Assembly (NCBI GenBank): GCA_020633495.1
Contig: JACKDR010000011.1
Location: 1 to 64,000, forward strand
Source of the DNA: Kofleriaceae bacterium
GTDB lineage: Bacteria > Myxococcota_A > Polyangia > Haliangiales > Haliangiaceae
Length of the DNA stretch: 64,000 bases
Direction of reading: 5' to 3'
This document shows positions 49,914 to 58,215 of this stretch, piece by piece. The position numbers and the translations under genes were made by a program. How positions within the stretch are numbered: position 1 is the first letter of the stretch; each line of letters opens with the position of its first letter. A model generated the notes under the pieces. That model was not told the origin of the DNA and made no database searches. It saw only the letters and a list, made by a program, of their open reading frames with translations.

Positions 49914-52006
49914 GCTTCCTGGCGCCGCTGATGCTGGTCGGCCTGGCCGGGTTGCTGGTGCCGGTCGTGATCCACCTGATCGGCCGGCGCCGCGCCAAGG
50001 TCGTGCGGTTCGCCGCCCTCGACTTCCTCTTGGCGTCGAAGCGCAAGACGGCGCGGCGGCTGCGGCTGCGCGAGCGGCTGCTGTTCCTGGTCCGCGCCCT
50101 GGTGTCGCTGGCGATCCCGCTGGCGCTGGCCAAGCCGGTGACGTCGTGCCGCACCGGCGGCCCGCAGGTGACGCGCGGGCCGCAGGCGGCGGTGCTGGTG
50201 ATCGACGACTCGTTCGGCGCCGGCTACCGGCTGGGCGGCCGCACGATCCTGGCGCACGAGGTCGAGGAGGCGCGCCGCATCCTCGACCAGCTCGGCCCCG
50301 AGGCCGAGGTCGCGATCGTCCGCGCCTCCGAGGCGTCGACCAACCCCGGCGAGCTCAGCCGCGATCACCTGCGCCTGCGCGACACGCTGGCCAACCTCGA
50401 GCCCAGCGCGCGACCCGCGGATCTCAACCGCGCGCTGGCCCGCGCCGCCCAGCTGCTGGCGGGCTCGAGCCACCGCCAGCACACCGTCTTCCTCCTGTCG
50501 CCGGTGCCGGCGGCGGCGCTGCGCGCCGGCGAGCCGCCGTGGGGCGCCGACGGGCCGGCGCTGCGCGTCGTCGACGTCCGCGGCGACTCGCCGCTGCCCA
50601 ACCGCGCCGTGGTCCACGCCAGCGTCGAGCCCGATCCGTCGACCGGCAGCCGCGGCATCGCGGTGACCGCCGAGATCGCCAACTTCGGCCCCGACGCGAT
50701 CGAGGGCCTCGGCGTGTCGCTGCGGGTCGCGGGCCGGATCGTCGCGACCGGCACCGTCGACCTGCGCCCGGGCGAGCGCCAGCCCAAGCGGTTCCTGGCG
50801 ACGCTGCCGCCCGGCAAGCGCGCCGCCGAGATCGACGTCGAGCTGGCCGGCGACGCCCTGCCGATCGACGACCGCCGGTGGCTGCACACCGAGGTCCGCG
50901 ACGAGGTCCGGGTCCTGCTCGTCGACGGCGATCCGCGGACGACCCGCCACGACGACGAGCTGTTCTACCTCGAGGCCGCGCTCCGCCCCGGCGATCGCGC
51001 CGACTCGGGCACCGCGGTCACGACGATCACCGCCGACGATCTCGGCGACGCCCGGCTCGACGACTTCGACGTCGTCGTGCTGGCCAACGTCCACGCCCTG
51101 CCCGCCGAGCGGGTCACCGTGCTCGAGCGCTGGGTCCGCGCCGGCGGCGGCCTGATGGTCACGCTCGGCGATCGCACGACCGCCGCCGACTACGCCAAGA
51201 CGATGTCGCCGCTGTTGCCGCAGACCCTCGCCGATCCGGTCGACGCCACCTGGGGCGCCACCCCCGACGAGCGCGCCAGCCGCGCCCTCCACCTCACCAA
51301 GTGGGACGCCGACCACCCGATCTTCGCCGCGTTCTCGGCCGACGCGCCCGAGCTGCGCGACGCCAGCTACACCCGCGCGTTCCTGCTGGGCCCGACCACC
51401 GACACCACCGATCGCAAGGTCCTGGCCCGCTTCACCAACGGCGCCACCGCGCTGGTCGAGGCGATGCGCGGCGACGGCCGCATCCTGCTCTACACCTCGA
51501 CGATCGACCGCGACTGGAACGACCTGGCGATCCACGCCGGCTACCTGCCGCTGGTCCAGCAGGCGATCCGCTACCTCGCCCGCAAGCAGCAGCACCGGCT
51601 CGACGACGACATCCTGGTCGGGCGCGGCGTCGCGCTGCCGACGCTCGAGCTGACCCGGCTCGAGGTCCGCGCGCCCGAGGGCAAGGGCGCGGTCTTCGAG
51701 GGCGATCGCCTGGCCGGCCGCAGCGTCGTGCGCTTCCTCGGCACCGAGCACCCCGGCATCTACCGGGTGATCGGCACCGACGCCGCCGGCGGCGCGCGCG
51801 AGCGCGACGAGCTGGCGTTCGCGGTCAACCTCGACCCGCGCGGCTCGGATCTGACCCCCGCCGATCCGACGCGGCTGCCGCCGTCGGGCACCGGCGAGGG
51901 CGCCGGCGCCGAGCCCGGCCGCCGCCGCGTCGAGCTGTGGCACGCGGTCGCCGCCGGCCTGCTGCTGCTGTTGCTGATCGAGTCGCTGCTGGTGGTGCGG
52001 AGCTAG
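49910..52006 (+). CDS. BatA-like membrane protein
   Basis: 698 residues. The N-terminal BatA motif starts FLAPLMLVGLAGLLVPVVIHL and RLLFLVRALVSLAIPLALA, then a VWA-like region (AVLVIDDSFGAGYRLGGRT, with degenerate MIDAS), a beta domain, and a ThuA-like module (GGGLMVTLGDRTTAADYAKT). The last helix (LLLLLLIESLLVV) anchors the C-terminus. The GTG start overlaps the DUF58 stop. Bacterial BatA families act with MoxR in aerotolerance and envelope homeostasis; the exact role is unknown here. Confidence 0.9.
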   Translation: MSFLAPLMLVGLAGLLVPVVIHLIGRRRAKVVRFAALDFLLASKRKTARRLRLRERLLFLVRALVSLAIPLALAKPVTSCRTGGPQVTRGPQAAVLVIDDSFGAGYRLGGRTILAHEVEEARRILDQLGPEAEVAIVRASEASTNPGELSRDHLRLRDTLANLEPSARPADLNRALARAAQLLAGSSHRQHTVFLLSPVPAAALRAGEPPWGADGPALRVVDVRGDSPLPNRAVVHASVEPDPSTGSRGIAVTAEIANFGPDAIEGLGVSLRVAGRIVATGTVDLRPGERQPKRFLATLPPGKRAAEIDVELAGDALPIDDRRWLHTEVRDEVRVLLVDGDPRTTRHDDELFYLEAALRPGDRADSGTAVTTITADDLGDARLDDFDVVVLANVHALPAERVTVLERWVRAGGGLMVTLGDRTTAADYAKTMSPLLPQTLADPVDATWGATPDERASRALHLTKWDADHPIFAAFSADAPELRDASYTRAFLLGPTTDTTDRKVLARFTNGATALVEAMRGDGRILLYTSTIDRDWNDLAIHAGYLPLVQQAIRYLARKQQHRLDDDILVGRGVALPTLELTRLEVRAPEGKGAVFEGDRLAGRSVVRFLGTEHPGIYRVIGTDAAGGARERDELAFAVNLDPRGSDLTPADPTRLPPSGTGEGAGAEPGRRRVELWHAVAAGLLLLLLIESLLVVRS

Positions 52007-52020
52007 GACCCGCTCCCCCA

Positions 52021-52190
52021 ACGCTCACCCCGAGCGGAGGGCGAGCGGCGTAGCCGCGAGCCCGGAGTCGAGGGGACGACGGACGACCGCCGTGAAGGTC
52101 CGCCATCCCCGACGTCGTGCCGATGGCTGTCCGCCGCCTCGACTCCGCCCTCGCGGCTTCGCCGCTCGGGCTTCGCTCGGCGTGAGCGGA
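52021..52190. repeat. Inverted pair of the 6.4-kb palindromic repeat family
   Basis: Copy A (about 52021-52074) reads the reverse complement of copy B (about 52138-52190). Both match the 6.35-6.6 kb family, with CTCGCGGCT(A/T)CGCCGCT cores and a GGGTGAGCG or GCGTGAGCG tail. The inverted arrangement and hairpin cores are BIME-like. About 60 unrelated bases separate them. It fills the start of the 52007-52291 gap after the BatA gene. Confidence 0.72.
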
Positions 52191-52203
52191 CCGGTGGCCC
52201 CGA

Positions 52204-52262
52204 CACGGGCACGGGCACGGGCTGGGCACGGGCACGGGCACGGGCACGGGCACGGGCACGGA
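52204..52262. repeat. 6-bp tandem repeat (CACGGG)n
   Basis: Three CACGGG units, a CTGGG interruption, then five more and a CACGGA remnant, just upstream of the convergent NagZ gene's 3' end. The third microsatellite in the window, again in an intergenic 3' region. Confidence 0.88.
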
Positions 52263-52291
52263 TCGGACACCGGCCCCCGCGGCCGCGCGCG

Positions 52292-53431
52292 TCAGGCCCG
52301 GCCGGCCAGCCGGTCGGCGAGGCGGCGGTGGTCCCAGGCGCCGACGACGTCGCGACCGGGCGCGGGCGCGGCGGCGCGCAGCGCGGCGAGCGCGTCCTTG
52401 GCGACGCGGACGCGGCGGGCGGCGTCGGCGAGGCGGGCCCGGAAGCCGGCGTCGTCGCGGCCGCGGCGCAGCAGCGCGTCGTGGGCCTCGAGCTGGTGGC
52501 CGAGCTCGCGGCACAGCAGCAGGACGTCGCAGCCGGCGTCGATCGCGCGCACCGCGGCGTCGCCGATGCCGTAGTGATCGGCGATCGCCTTCATGTCGAG
52601 ATCGTCGCTGACCACCAGGCCGTCGTAGCCGAGCTCGTCGCGCAGGATGCCGCCGACGACCTTGCGCGACAGCGTCGCCGGGACGTCGGGATCGACCGCG
52701 GCGAACACGACGTGGGCGGTCATCAGCATGGGCAGGCCGGCGGCGGCGGCGCGCCGGAACGGCAGCAGCTCGACGGCGTCGAGCCGGGCCCGGTCGTGGT
52801 CGACGCGCGGCAGCGCGAGGTGGCTGTCGAGGTGGGTGTCGCCGTGGCCGGGGAAGTGCTTGCCGCAGCCGAGCACGCCGGCCCGGGCCAGGCCGGTCGC
52901 GAACCCCAGCGCGCGGCGCGCGACGTCCTCGGGATCGGCGCCGAACGCGCGATCGCCGATGATCGGGTTGTCGGGGTTGGTGTTGACGTCGAGCACCGGC
53001 GCGAAGTCGACGTCGACGCCGAGCGCGGCCAGCTCGCGGCCCAGCGCCAGCCCGACCTGCTCGGCCAGCTCGGCGTCGGCGGGCGCCGCGAAGCCGTCGT
53101 GGCACAGCATCGGCGGCCACTGCGTGGCCGGGGCCCGGACCCGCTGGACCACGCCGCCCTCCTGATCGATCGCGACCAGCAGCGGCGCGTCCGCCGGCGC
53201 CGCGGCGTGGAGCTCGGCGGTCAGCGCGGCGAGGTGGTCGAGGTCGCAGACCTCGACCGGCGGCGCTCCGGCGGCGCCCGCGGCGGGGACGTGGCGGAGG
53301 TTGCGGCGGAACAGGATCGCCGCGCCGCACGCGCCGGCCGCGATGCGCCGGCGCAGGCCGTCGTCGACCTCCGGCCCGGGGAACCCGACCCACAGGATCT
53401 GGCCGACGTCGCGCGCGAGATCGTCGCTCAT
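52292..53431 (-). CDS. nagZ: Beta-N-acetylhexosaminidase (NagZ type, GH3)
   Basis: 379 residues. It removes N-acetylglucosamine from peptidoglycan fragments in the cytoplasm. Motifs are LLVAIDQEGGVVQRV, KHFPGHGDTHLDSH (the GH3 His/Asp dyad) and VSDDLDMKAIADHYG. There is no signal peptide, as in NagZ. The start ATG at 53431 gives MSDDLARDVG. Upstream is the signalling operon's last gene (14 bases), so it may belong to the same transcript. Confidence 0.93.
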   Translation of the reverse strand: MSDDLARDVGQILWVGFPGPEVDDGLRRRIAAGACGAAILFRRNLRHVPAAGAAGAPPVEVCDLDHLAALTAELHAAAPADAPLLVAIDQEGGVVQRVRAPATQWPPMLCHDGFAAPADAELAEQVGLALGRELAALGVDVDFAPVLDVNTNPDNPIIGDRAFGADPEDVARRALGFATGLARAGVLGCGKHFPGHGDTHLDSHLALPRVDHDRARLDAVELLPFRRAAAAGLPMLMTAHVVFAAVDPDVPATLSRKVVGGILRDELGYDGLVVSDDLDMKAIADHYGIGDAAVRAIDAGCDVLLLCRELGHQLEAHDALLRRGRDDAGFRARLADAARRVRVAKDALAALRAAAPAPGRDVVGAWDHRRLADRLAGRA

Positions 53432-53445
53432 GGACGACGACTCTA

Positions 53446-55317
53446 TCACTCGGCGCCGGCGGCGGCCGCGACCGCGCCCAGCACCCGGCGGACCTCGTCG
53501 AGATCGAACGGCTTGTCGATGCGGGGCCGGGCGCTGCGCGCCAGCAGCTCGGCGGCGCCGGGGCTGAACGCGCCGCCGGTCATGAAGACGACCCGGTCGA
53601 CCAGCTCGGGGTGGCCGACCTGCAGCCGGTCGAGCAGCTCGACCCCGGTCATCTCCGGCATCATGACGTCGCACAGGATCGCGTCGAAGCGCTCGTGCGC
53701 GACCAGCCGCAGCGCGTCGGCGCCGCGGTGCACGACGACGACGTCGTGATCGCGGCCCAGCGTGCGGACCGCGGCGTGGCCGATCTCGGGCTCGTCGTCG
53801 ACCACCAGCAGGCGGAGCCGCCGGCTGCCGTCGTTCGGGGTCGCGTGCGGCGAGGGGTGGGCGCCGGGGCGCGTCGCCGGCGGCAGCACGACCCGGAAGG
53901 TCGTGCCCCGCCCGACCACGCTGGCGACCTCGATGCGGCCGCCCAGGCCGGTGACGATCTCGTGGCTGATCGACAGGCCCAGGCCGGTGCCGATGCCCGC
54001 CGCCTTGGTCGTGTAGAAGGCGTCGAAGATGCGGGGCAGGTCGGCGTCGGCGATGCCGTCGCCGGTGTCCTGGATCTCGACCACCGCGGCGCCGTCGGCG
54101 GCGGTCGTGCAGCTCACCCGGATCTCGTTGTCGTCGGCGCGCCCCGCCGGCATCGCCTGGGCCGCGTTCTGGATCAGGTTGACGAAGACCTGGACCAGGC
54201 GGCCCTCGTTGCCGCGCACCGTCGGGATCTGCTGGTACTGCCGGACCAGGCGGGCGTGGTGACGGATCTCGTTGCGCAGCATGTTGAGCGCGGAGTCGAC
54301 CACCGGCGGCAGCGCGATCGTCGAGTTCGCCTCGAGGTCGACCCGCGACAGGGTCTTGAGGTCGCGGACGATCTGGCGCATGCGCTGGGCGCCCTGGCGG
54401 GTCGCGACCAGCGCCCGGAGCAGCTCGGCGAGCCGGTCGGCGCCGAGGTGGCCGTCGTCGTCCTCGACGTCCTCGAGCTCCTCGAGCGCGAAGTCGAGGT
54501 TGGCCAGCACGAACGCCAGCGGGTTGTTGAGCTCGTGGGCGACGCCGGCGGCGATCGTGCCGACCCCGGCCAGGCGATCGGACATGCGCACGCGCGCCTG
54601 CGCCTGCTTGAGCTCGCGATCGTCGCGCGCGACCAGCACCGCGCCGGTCACCGCGCCGTCGCCGGCGCGGGTCGCCGAGCCGGTCACGGTGAGCGCGACG
54701 ACGGCGCCGTCGGCGGCGCGGAACAGGACGTCGCGCCCGTGCAGCGGCCCGGCGCCGACGACCTCGCCGAGGCGCTCGGCGAGGTCGGCCTCGCGCGGCG
54801 CCAGGATCGCGCCGACCGCGGCGCCGACCAGCGCGCCGGGCGCGACGCCCAGCATCCGCTCGATCGCGGGGTTGGCGCGCTGGATCGTGCCGTCGACGGC
54901 GAGCAGCAGGACGCCGTCGACCATGGCGTCGAGGATCGAGGCCACGACGCCGCGCTCACGCTCGAGCGCGCCGAAGGCGTCGCCGACCTCGGCCGCCGTG
55001 TTGTTGAGCAGGAAGGCCAGGACGTCCATCGGATCGCCGCGCTCGGTCCGTGGCACCCGGACCGCGAAGTCGCCGGCGGCGAGCCGCAGGAACGCCTCGC
55101 CGAGGGTCGCGATCCCGGCCTCGAGGACGCGGTGCGCGGCCTCGCGCTCGCGGATGATCCGATCGAGCTCCTCGGCGATCAGGTTGACGAAGTACGCCAG
55201 CAGATCGTCCTGATCGCGCTGGAAGTTGCGCGGCAGGCGGACCGTGAAGTCGCCGCGCGCGAGCCGGATGAACGCCTCGACCAGCTCGCCGGTGACGCCG
55301 TGATCGGCGTCGCTCAC
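53446..55317 (-). CDS. Cytoplasmic hybrid histidine kinase with tandem HAMP-like repeats and REC domain
   Basis: 623 residues with no membrane helix. It begins with two homologous repeats (FIRLARGDFTVRLPRNF and FLRLAAGDFAVRVPRTE), HAMP-like P-helix modules. A PAS domain follows (ILDAMVDGVLLLAVDGTIQ), then the H-box VAHELNNPLAFVL, a HATPase (NLIQNAAQAMPAG, IGTGLGLSISHEI) and a C-terminal receiver (ILCDVMMPEMTG with the phospho-Asp). The GTG start overlaps the stop of the preceding small gene. Probably senses input from its operon partners. Confidence 0.92.
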   Translation of the reverse strand: MSDADHGVTGELVEAFIRLARGDFTVRLPRNFQRDQDDLLAYFVNLIAEELDRIIREREAAHRVLEAGIATLGEAFLRLAAGDFAVRVPRTERGDPMDVLAFLLNNTAAEVGDAFGALERERGVVASILDAMVDGVLLLAVDGTIQRANPAIERMLGVAPGALVGAAVGAILAPREADLAERLGEVVGAGPLHGRDVLFRAADGAVVALTVTGSATRAGDGAVTGAVLVARDDRELKQAQARVRMSDRLAGVGTIAAGVAHELNNPLAFVLANLDFALEELEDVEDDDGHLGADRLAELLRALVATRQGAQRMRQIVRDLKTLSRVDLEANSTIALPPVVDSALNMLRNEIRHHARLVRQYQQIPTVRGNEGRLVQVFVNLIQNAAQAMPAGRADDNEIRVSCTTAADGAAVVEIQDTGDGIADADLPRIFDAFYTTKAAGIGTGLGLSISHEIVTGLGGRIEVASVVGRGTTFRVVLPPATRPGAHPSPHATPNDGSRRLRLLVVDDEPEIGHAAVRTLGRDHDVVVVHRGADALRLVAHERFDAILCDVMMPEMTGVELLDRLQVGHPELVDRVVFMTGGAFSPGAAELLARSARPRIDKPFDLDEVRRVLGAVAAAAGAE

Positions 55318-55745
55318 AGCCGGCCGCCGCGCGTGCGGTTCTGCGCGTCGATCCAGCCCCGGGCGTCGGCCAGCGACGCGAACACCTGGGTCGGGGGGCC
55401 GGGCCGCGCCAGCCCGGTGAAGACCGCGCCGGCCGCCATGCCGAAGAAGGTCTCGCCGACCAGGGCGTAGCAAGTGGTCAGCGTCTGCTGGGTCTCGTTG
55501 GCGTAGACCGCGCGGGCCCCGGCGTCCTGCTCGAGGACGTTGTCCATGAACACGACGACGCCGCCGCGGCGCCCGACCTGGCGCCAGTGGCGATCCTGGA
55601 ACGCGATCGACTCGCGCGCCGTGGCCTCGTCGTCGCGGCTGTCGGCGCACGGCACGACCGCGAGCAGGTCGGGCGCGACCTCGTAGATCTCGGCGTTCGA
55701 GGTCGAGCCCAGGTGCGTCCACGCGGGATCGACGACGGTCGTCAT
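55314..55745 (-). CDS. Paralogous small protein B of the signalling operon (STAS-like?)
   Basis: 143 residues. Strands STSNAEIYEVAPDLLAVVP and GVVVFMDNVLEQDAGARAVY, a Gly-rich segment (ALVGETFFGMAAGAVFTGLA) and a C-terminal helix VFASLADARGWIDAQ. Clearly paralogous to the neighbour at 55742. The alternating beta/alpha order with a closing helix resembles STAS/SpoIIAA-like proteins, but I cannot confirm the family. ATG overlaps the neighbour's stop (ATGA) and its own stop overlaps the kinase GTG. Confidence 0.8.
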   Translation of the reverse strand: MTTVVDPAWTHLGSTSNAEIYEVAPDLLAVVPCADSRDDEATARESIAFQDRHWRQVGRRGGVVVFMDNVLEQDAGARAVYANETQQTLTTCYALVGETFFGMAAGAVFTGLARPGPPTQVFASLADARGWIDAQNRTRGGRL

Positions 55746-56188
55746 GGCGCCCCCTCCGGGGCCGACGCCGCCGCGGCCCGGTTGCGCTCGTCGGCCCAGT
55801 GCCGCGCCTGCTCGAGCGTGCCGAACATCTTGAGGGCGACCCGGGGCCGGGAGATGCCGAGGAAGAACGAGCCGATCGCGCGCGCCAGCATCGAGCCCCC
55901 GACCAGCGCGACGCCGCGCATCAGCGCCGGATCGGCGTCGGTCTGGTAGGCGCGCCGGGCGTCCTTGTCCTGCGACACCATGTTGTCGAAGAAGATCACG
56001 ACGACGCCGCCGCCGATGCGGCGCAGGTGCGCGTGCTGGAACGCCAGGTTCTCGTGGGCGGTGGCGCCGTCGTCCCGCGATCCCGGGTGCGGGACGACGC
56101 CCAGGACGTGCGGCGCGATCTGGTAGTAGCGGCTGTTGGAGGTCTCGCCGACCTCTTGCCACGACGACGTGTCGATCTCGACGCTCAC
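55742..56188 (-). CDS. Paralogous small protein A of the signalling operon (STAS-like?)
   Basis: 148 residues. Matches protein B position by position: SSWQEVGETSNSRYYQIAP, GVVVIFFDNMVSQDKDARRAY, ALVGGSMLARAIGSFFLGIS, KMFGTLEQARHWADERNR. The Asp in VIFFDNMVSQDKDA is shared and may be functional. Start GTG overlaps the response regulator stop (GTGA). A duplicated pair held in one operon suggests a heterodimer or two antagonistic partners. Confidence 0.8.
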   Translation of the reverse strand: MSVEIDTSSWQEVGETSNSRYYQIAPHVLGVVPHPGSRDDGATAHENLAFQHAHLRRIGGGVVVIFFDNMVSQDKDARRAYQTDADPALMRGVALVGGSMLARAIGSFFLGISRPRVALKMFGTLEQARHWADERNRAAAASAPEGAP

Positions 56189-56820
56189 TTCTCGAGCCTC
56201 CGGGTGTCGGGGGTGGCCGCGGTGGGATCCGCGCCAGGGGCGAAGTAGGTCCGCAGGGTCGGATCGTCGAGCGCCGCCGCGATCGCGGCGAGCCGCACCG
56301 GGTCGAGCGCGTAGGCGCCGTCGACCAGCGTCATCGCCTGGATGCCCGGGTGGACCCGCTCGAGCTCGTCGAGCACGCGCTCGCGCAGGACCTGGCTCCG
56401 GTCGGCGGCGGCGGCCCGGCGCAGCTCGTCGAGCCGGGCCAGCGCCTGCGCCAGCATGCCGCGCAGGTCCGGCGTGTCCCACGGCTTGGTCAGGTAGCGG
56501 TGGACCTCGCCGTCGTTGATCGCGCGCAGCGCCGACTCCAGCGAGGCGTCGCCGGTGAGGAGCACGCGGACGACGCCGGGGTGCGCCGCGCGCGCCCGCG
56601 CGATCAGCTCGAGGCCGGACATCTCCGGCATGTCGATGTCGCTGATCAACAGGTCGACGGGCTCGCTGTCGAGCAGCTCGAGCGCCTGGTGCGGCGAGGT
56701 CGTCGCCAGCAGGTGGTACGGCTCGCGGCGCAGGCTGCGGCGCAGGCTCTCGAGCACCTCCGGCTCGTCGTCGACGAGCAGCAGCGTGTGGGTCGCGACC
56801 CGATCGCGCGGCGCGCTCAT
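56185..56820 (-). CDS. Response regulator with unusual C-terminal tail
   Basis: 211 residues. N-terminal receiver: LLLVDDEPEVLESLRRSL, LISDIDMPEMSGLELI with the phospho-Asp, VRVLLTGDASLESALRAI and YLTKPWDTPDL (conserved Lys). After about residue 125 there is a helical and then a possibly structured tail (HPGIQAMTLVDGAYALDPVR) with no DNA-binding or enzyme domain that I recognise. The ATG overlaps the stop of the Ser/Thr kinase gene. Likely the phospho-relay step between kinase and small proteins. Confidence 0.9.
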   Translation of the reverse strand: MSAPRDRVATHTLLLVDDEPEVLESLRRSLRREPYHLLATTSPHQALELLDSEPVDLLISDIDMPEMSGLELIARARAAHPGVVRVLLTGDASLESALRAINDGEVHRYLTKPWDTPDLRGMLAQALARLDELRRAAAADRSQVLRERVLDELERVHPGIQAMTLVDGAYALDPVRLAAIAAALDDPTLRTYFAPGADPTAATPDTRRLEK

Positions 56821-58112
56821 GTCATCCACCGTCGCCAGCCCACCGGCTGCAGCTCGTGCGCCGCCCGCACCAGATCGGCGAGCATCGCGTCCGCCGACGG
56901 GTAGCGCTCGTCGGTGACCCTGGCGGTGGCGCGGGCGATGATCGGGGCGAGCGCCGACGGCACCAGGCCGGCGGGGCTCGGCCACCCGCCGGCGGCGCCG
57001 GCGTGGCGCGCGAGCTGGTCGGCCGGCGACTCGCCGTCGAACGGGACGTGGCCGGTCAGCATCTCGAACAGCACGCAGCCCAGCGCGTACAGATCGGCGC
57101 GCGCGTCGGCGACCTCGCCGCGGGTCTGCTCGGGCGCCATGTACCCGGTCGTGCCCACGACCGCGCGATCGGTGGCGCCGGCGGCGTTGGTGATGCGGGC
57201 GACGCCGAAGTCGGCCAGCTTGATGCGATCGGTGGCGTCGACGAAGATGTTGCCGGGCTTGAGGTCGCGGTGGACGACGCCGTGGCCGGCGGCGGCGCGC
57301 AGCGCCTCCGCGACCTGGCGCGCGATGTCGAGCGCCCGGGCCGGCTCGAGCCGGCCGCGCTCGAGCACCTGGGCCAGGGTCTCGGCCTCGACCAGCTCCA
57401 TGACGATGTAGGCGCGGCCGTCGGGGAAGCGTCCGAAGTCGGTGACGTCGACGATCCCGGGGTGGCGCGCCCGGCACGCCGCGCGCGCCTCGAGCACGAA
57501 CTGCGCGGCCAGCGTCGGATCGGCGGCGAGCCCCGGGTGCAGGACCTTGAGCGCGACCGGCTTCTGCAGGATGACGTGCTCGGCGCGGAACACCGTGCCC
57601 ATGCCGCCGCGGCCGAGCTCGCCGAGCAGCCGGTACTTGCCGACCCGCGCGGCGCCGTCGTCGGCCTCGCCGACCTCGACCACCGGCTCGCTCTCGTCGA
57701 GGGTGGCGATGCGATGGACCTCGGCGGCGAGGCCGCCGCCGGTCGGCCGCACCGACACCAGCAGGTCGGCGTGGCCGGCGACGCTGTCGGCGGCGACGCC
57801 GGGCAGGCGCACGCGCAGCTTGCCGAGCTGCGGGTGCGGCGCGCCGACCTCGAGCCGGGCCAGGATCGCCAGCCGCGCCACGACGGCGTCGCCGAGCGCG
57901 GGCGCCAGCGAGACCAGCGCGAACGAGGTGCCGCCGTGATCGATCCGGACCTCGTGGCGGCGCTCGCCGGGCGCCACCGACACCGCGGCGGCGCGTCGCA
58001 GCGCCAGCGCCAGCAGCAGCAGGTCGGCCAGGTCGACCGCCGAGAGGTGGTCGAGGCCGGTCGCGCTGCTCGAGGTCAGCACGATCGTGGATCCTGGGAG
58101 CGGCTCCTCCAT
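56817..58112 (-). CDS. Ser/Thr protein kinase with possible GspE-N-like N-terminal domain
   Basis: 431 residues. The first 150 residues hold DLADLLLLALALRRAAAVSV, ARLAILARLEVGAPHPQLG and HADLLVSVRPTGGG, which resemble the order of the GspE/PilB N2 domain (the RLKVLAGLDIAERR and VRVSTLPT regions of those ATPases). The kinase core starts near 160 with GELGRGGMGTVF, HRDLKPGNIF (about 277), DFGVARI and GTTGYMAPEQTRGE. No membrane helix. First gene of a five-gene operon; a 103-base gap precedes it. Confidence 0.92.
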   Translation of the reverse strand: MEEPLPGSTIVLTSSSATGLDHLSAVDLADLLLLALALRRAAAVSVAPGERRHEVRIDHGGTSFALVSLAPALGDAVVARLAILARLEVGAPHPQLGKLRVRLPGVAADSVAGHADLLVSVRPTGGGLAAEVHRIATLDESEPVVEVGEADDGAARVGKYRLLGELGRGGMGTVFRAEHVILQKPVALKVLHPGLAADPTLAAQFVLEARAACRARHPGIVDVTDFGRFPDGRAYIVMELVEAETLAQVLERGRLEPARALDIARQVAEALRAAAGHGVVHRDLKPGNIFVDATDRIKLADFGVARITNAAGATDRAVVGTTGYMAPEQTRGEVADARADLYALGCVLFEMLTGHVPFDGESPADQLARHAGAAGGWPSPAGLVPSALAPIIARATARVTDERYPSADAMLADLVRAAHELQPVGWRRWMT

Positions 58113-58168
58113 GGCGCGCCTGGGTCAGTAGACCACGAACCGTGACGCATCGGACCGCCCGAGTTGAT

Positions 58169-58183
58169 GCGACGCGGCGTCGC
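58169..58183. promoter_or_regulatory. Inverted repeat upstream of the signalling operon
   Basis: GCGACGC-G-GCGTCGC, perfect 7-bp arms, lies 57 bases before the kinase start and 33 bases past the MopE-type gene's stop. It might be an operator or part of a terminator; no T-run follows. Confidence 0.25.
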
Positions 58184-58215
58184 GCCCACATCGGCGCCCC
58201 TCCGGCCCCACCTGG

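Noticed and set aside
52021..52190. Small ORFs in the inverted repeat pair
   Set aside because: The repeat text explains them, and they match the 6.4 kb repeat, not a protein.
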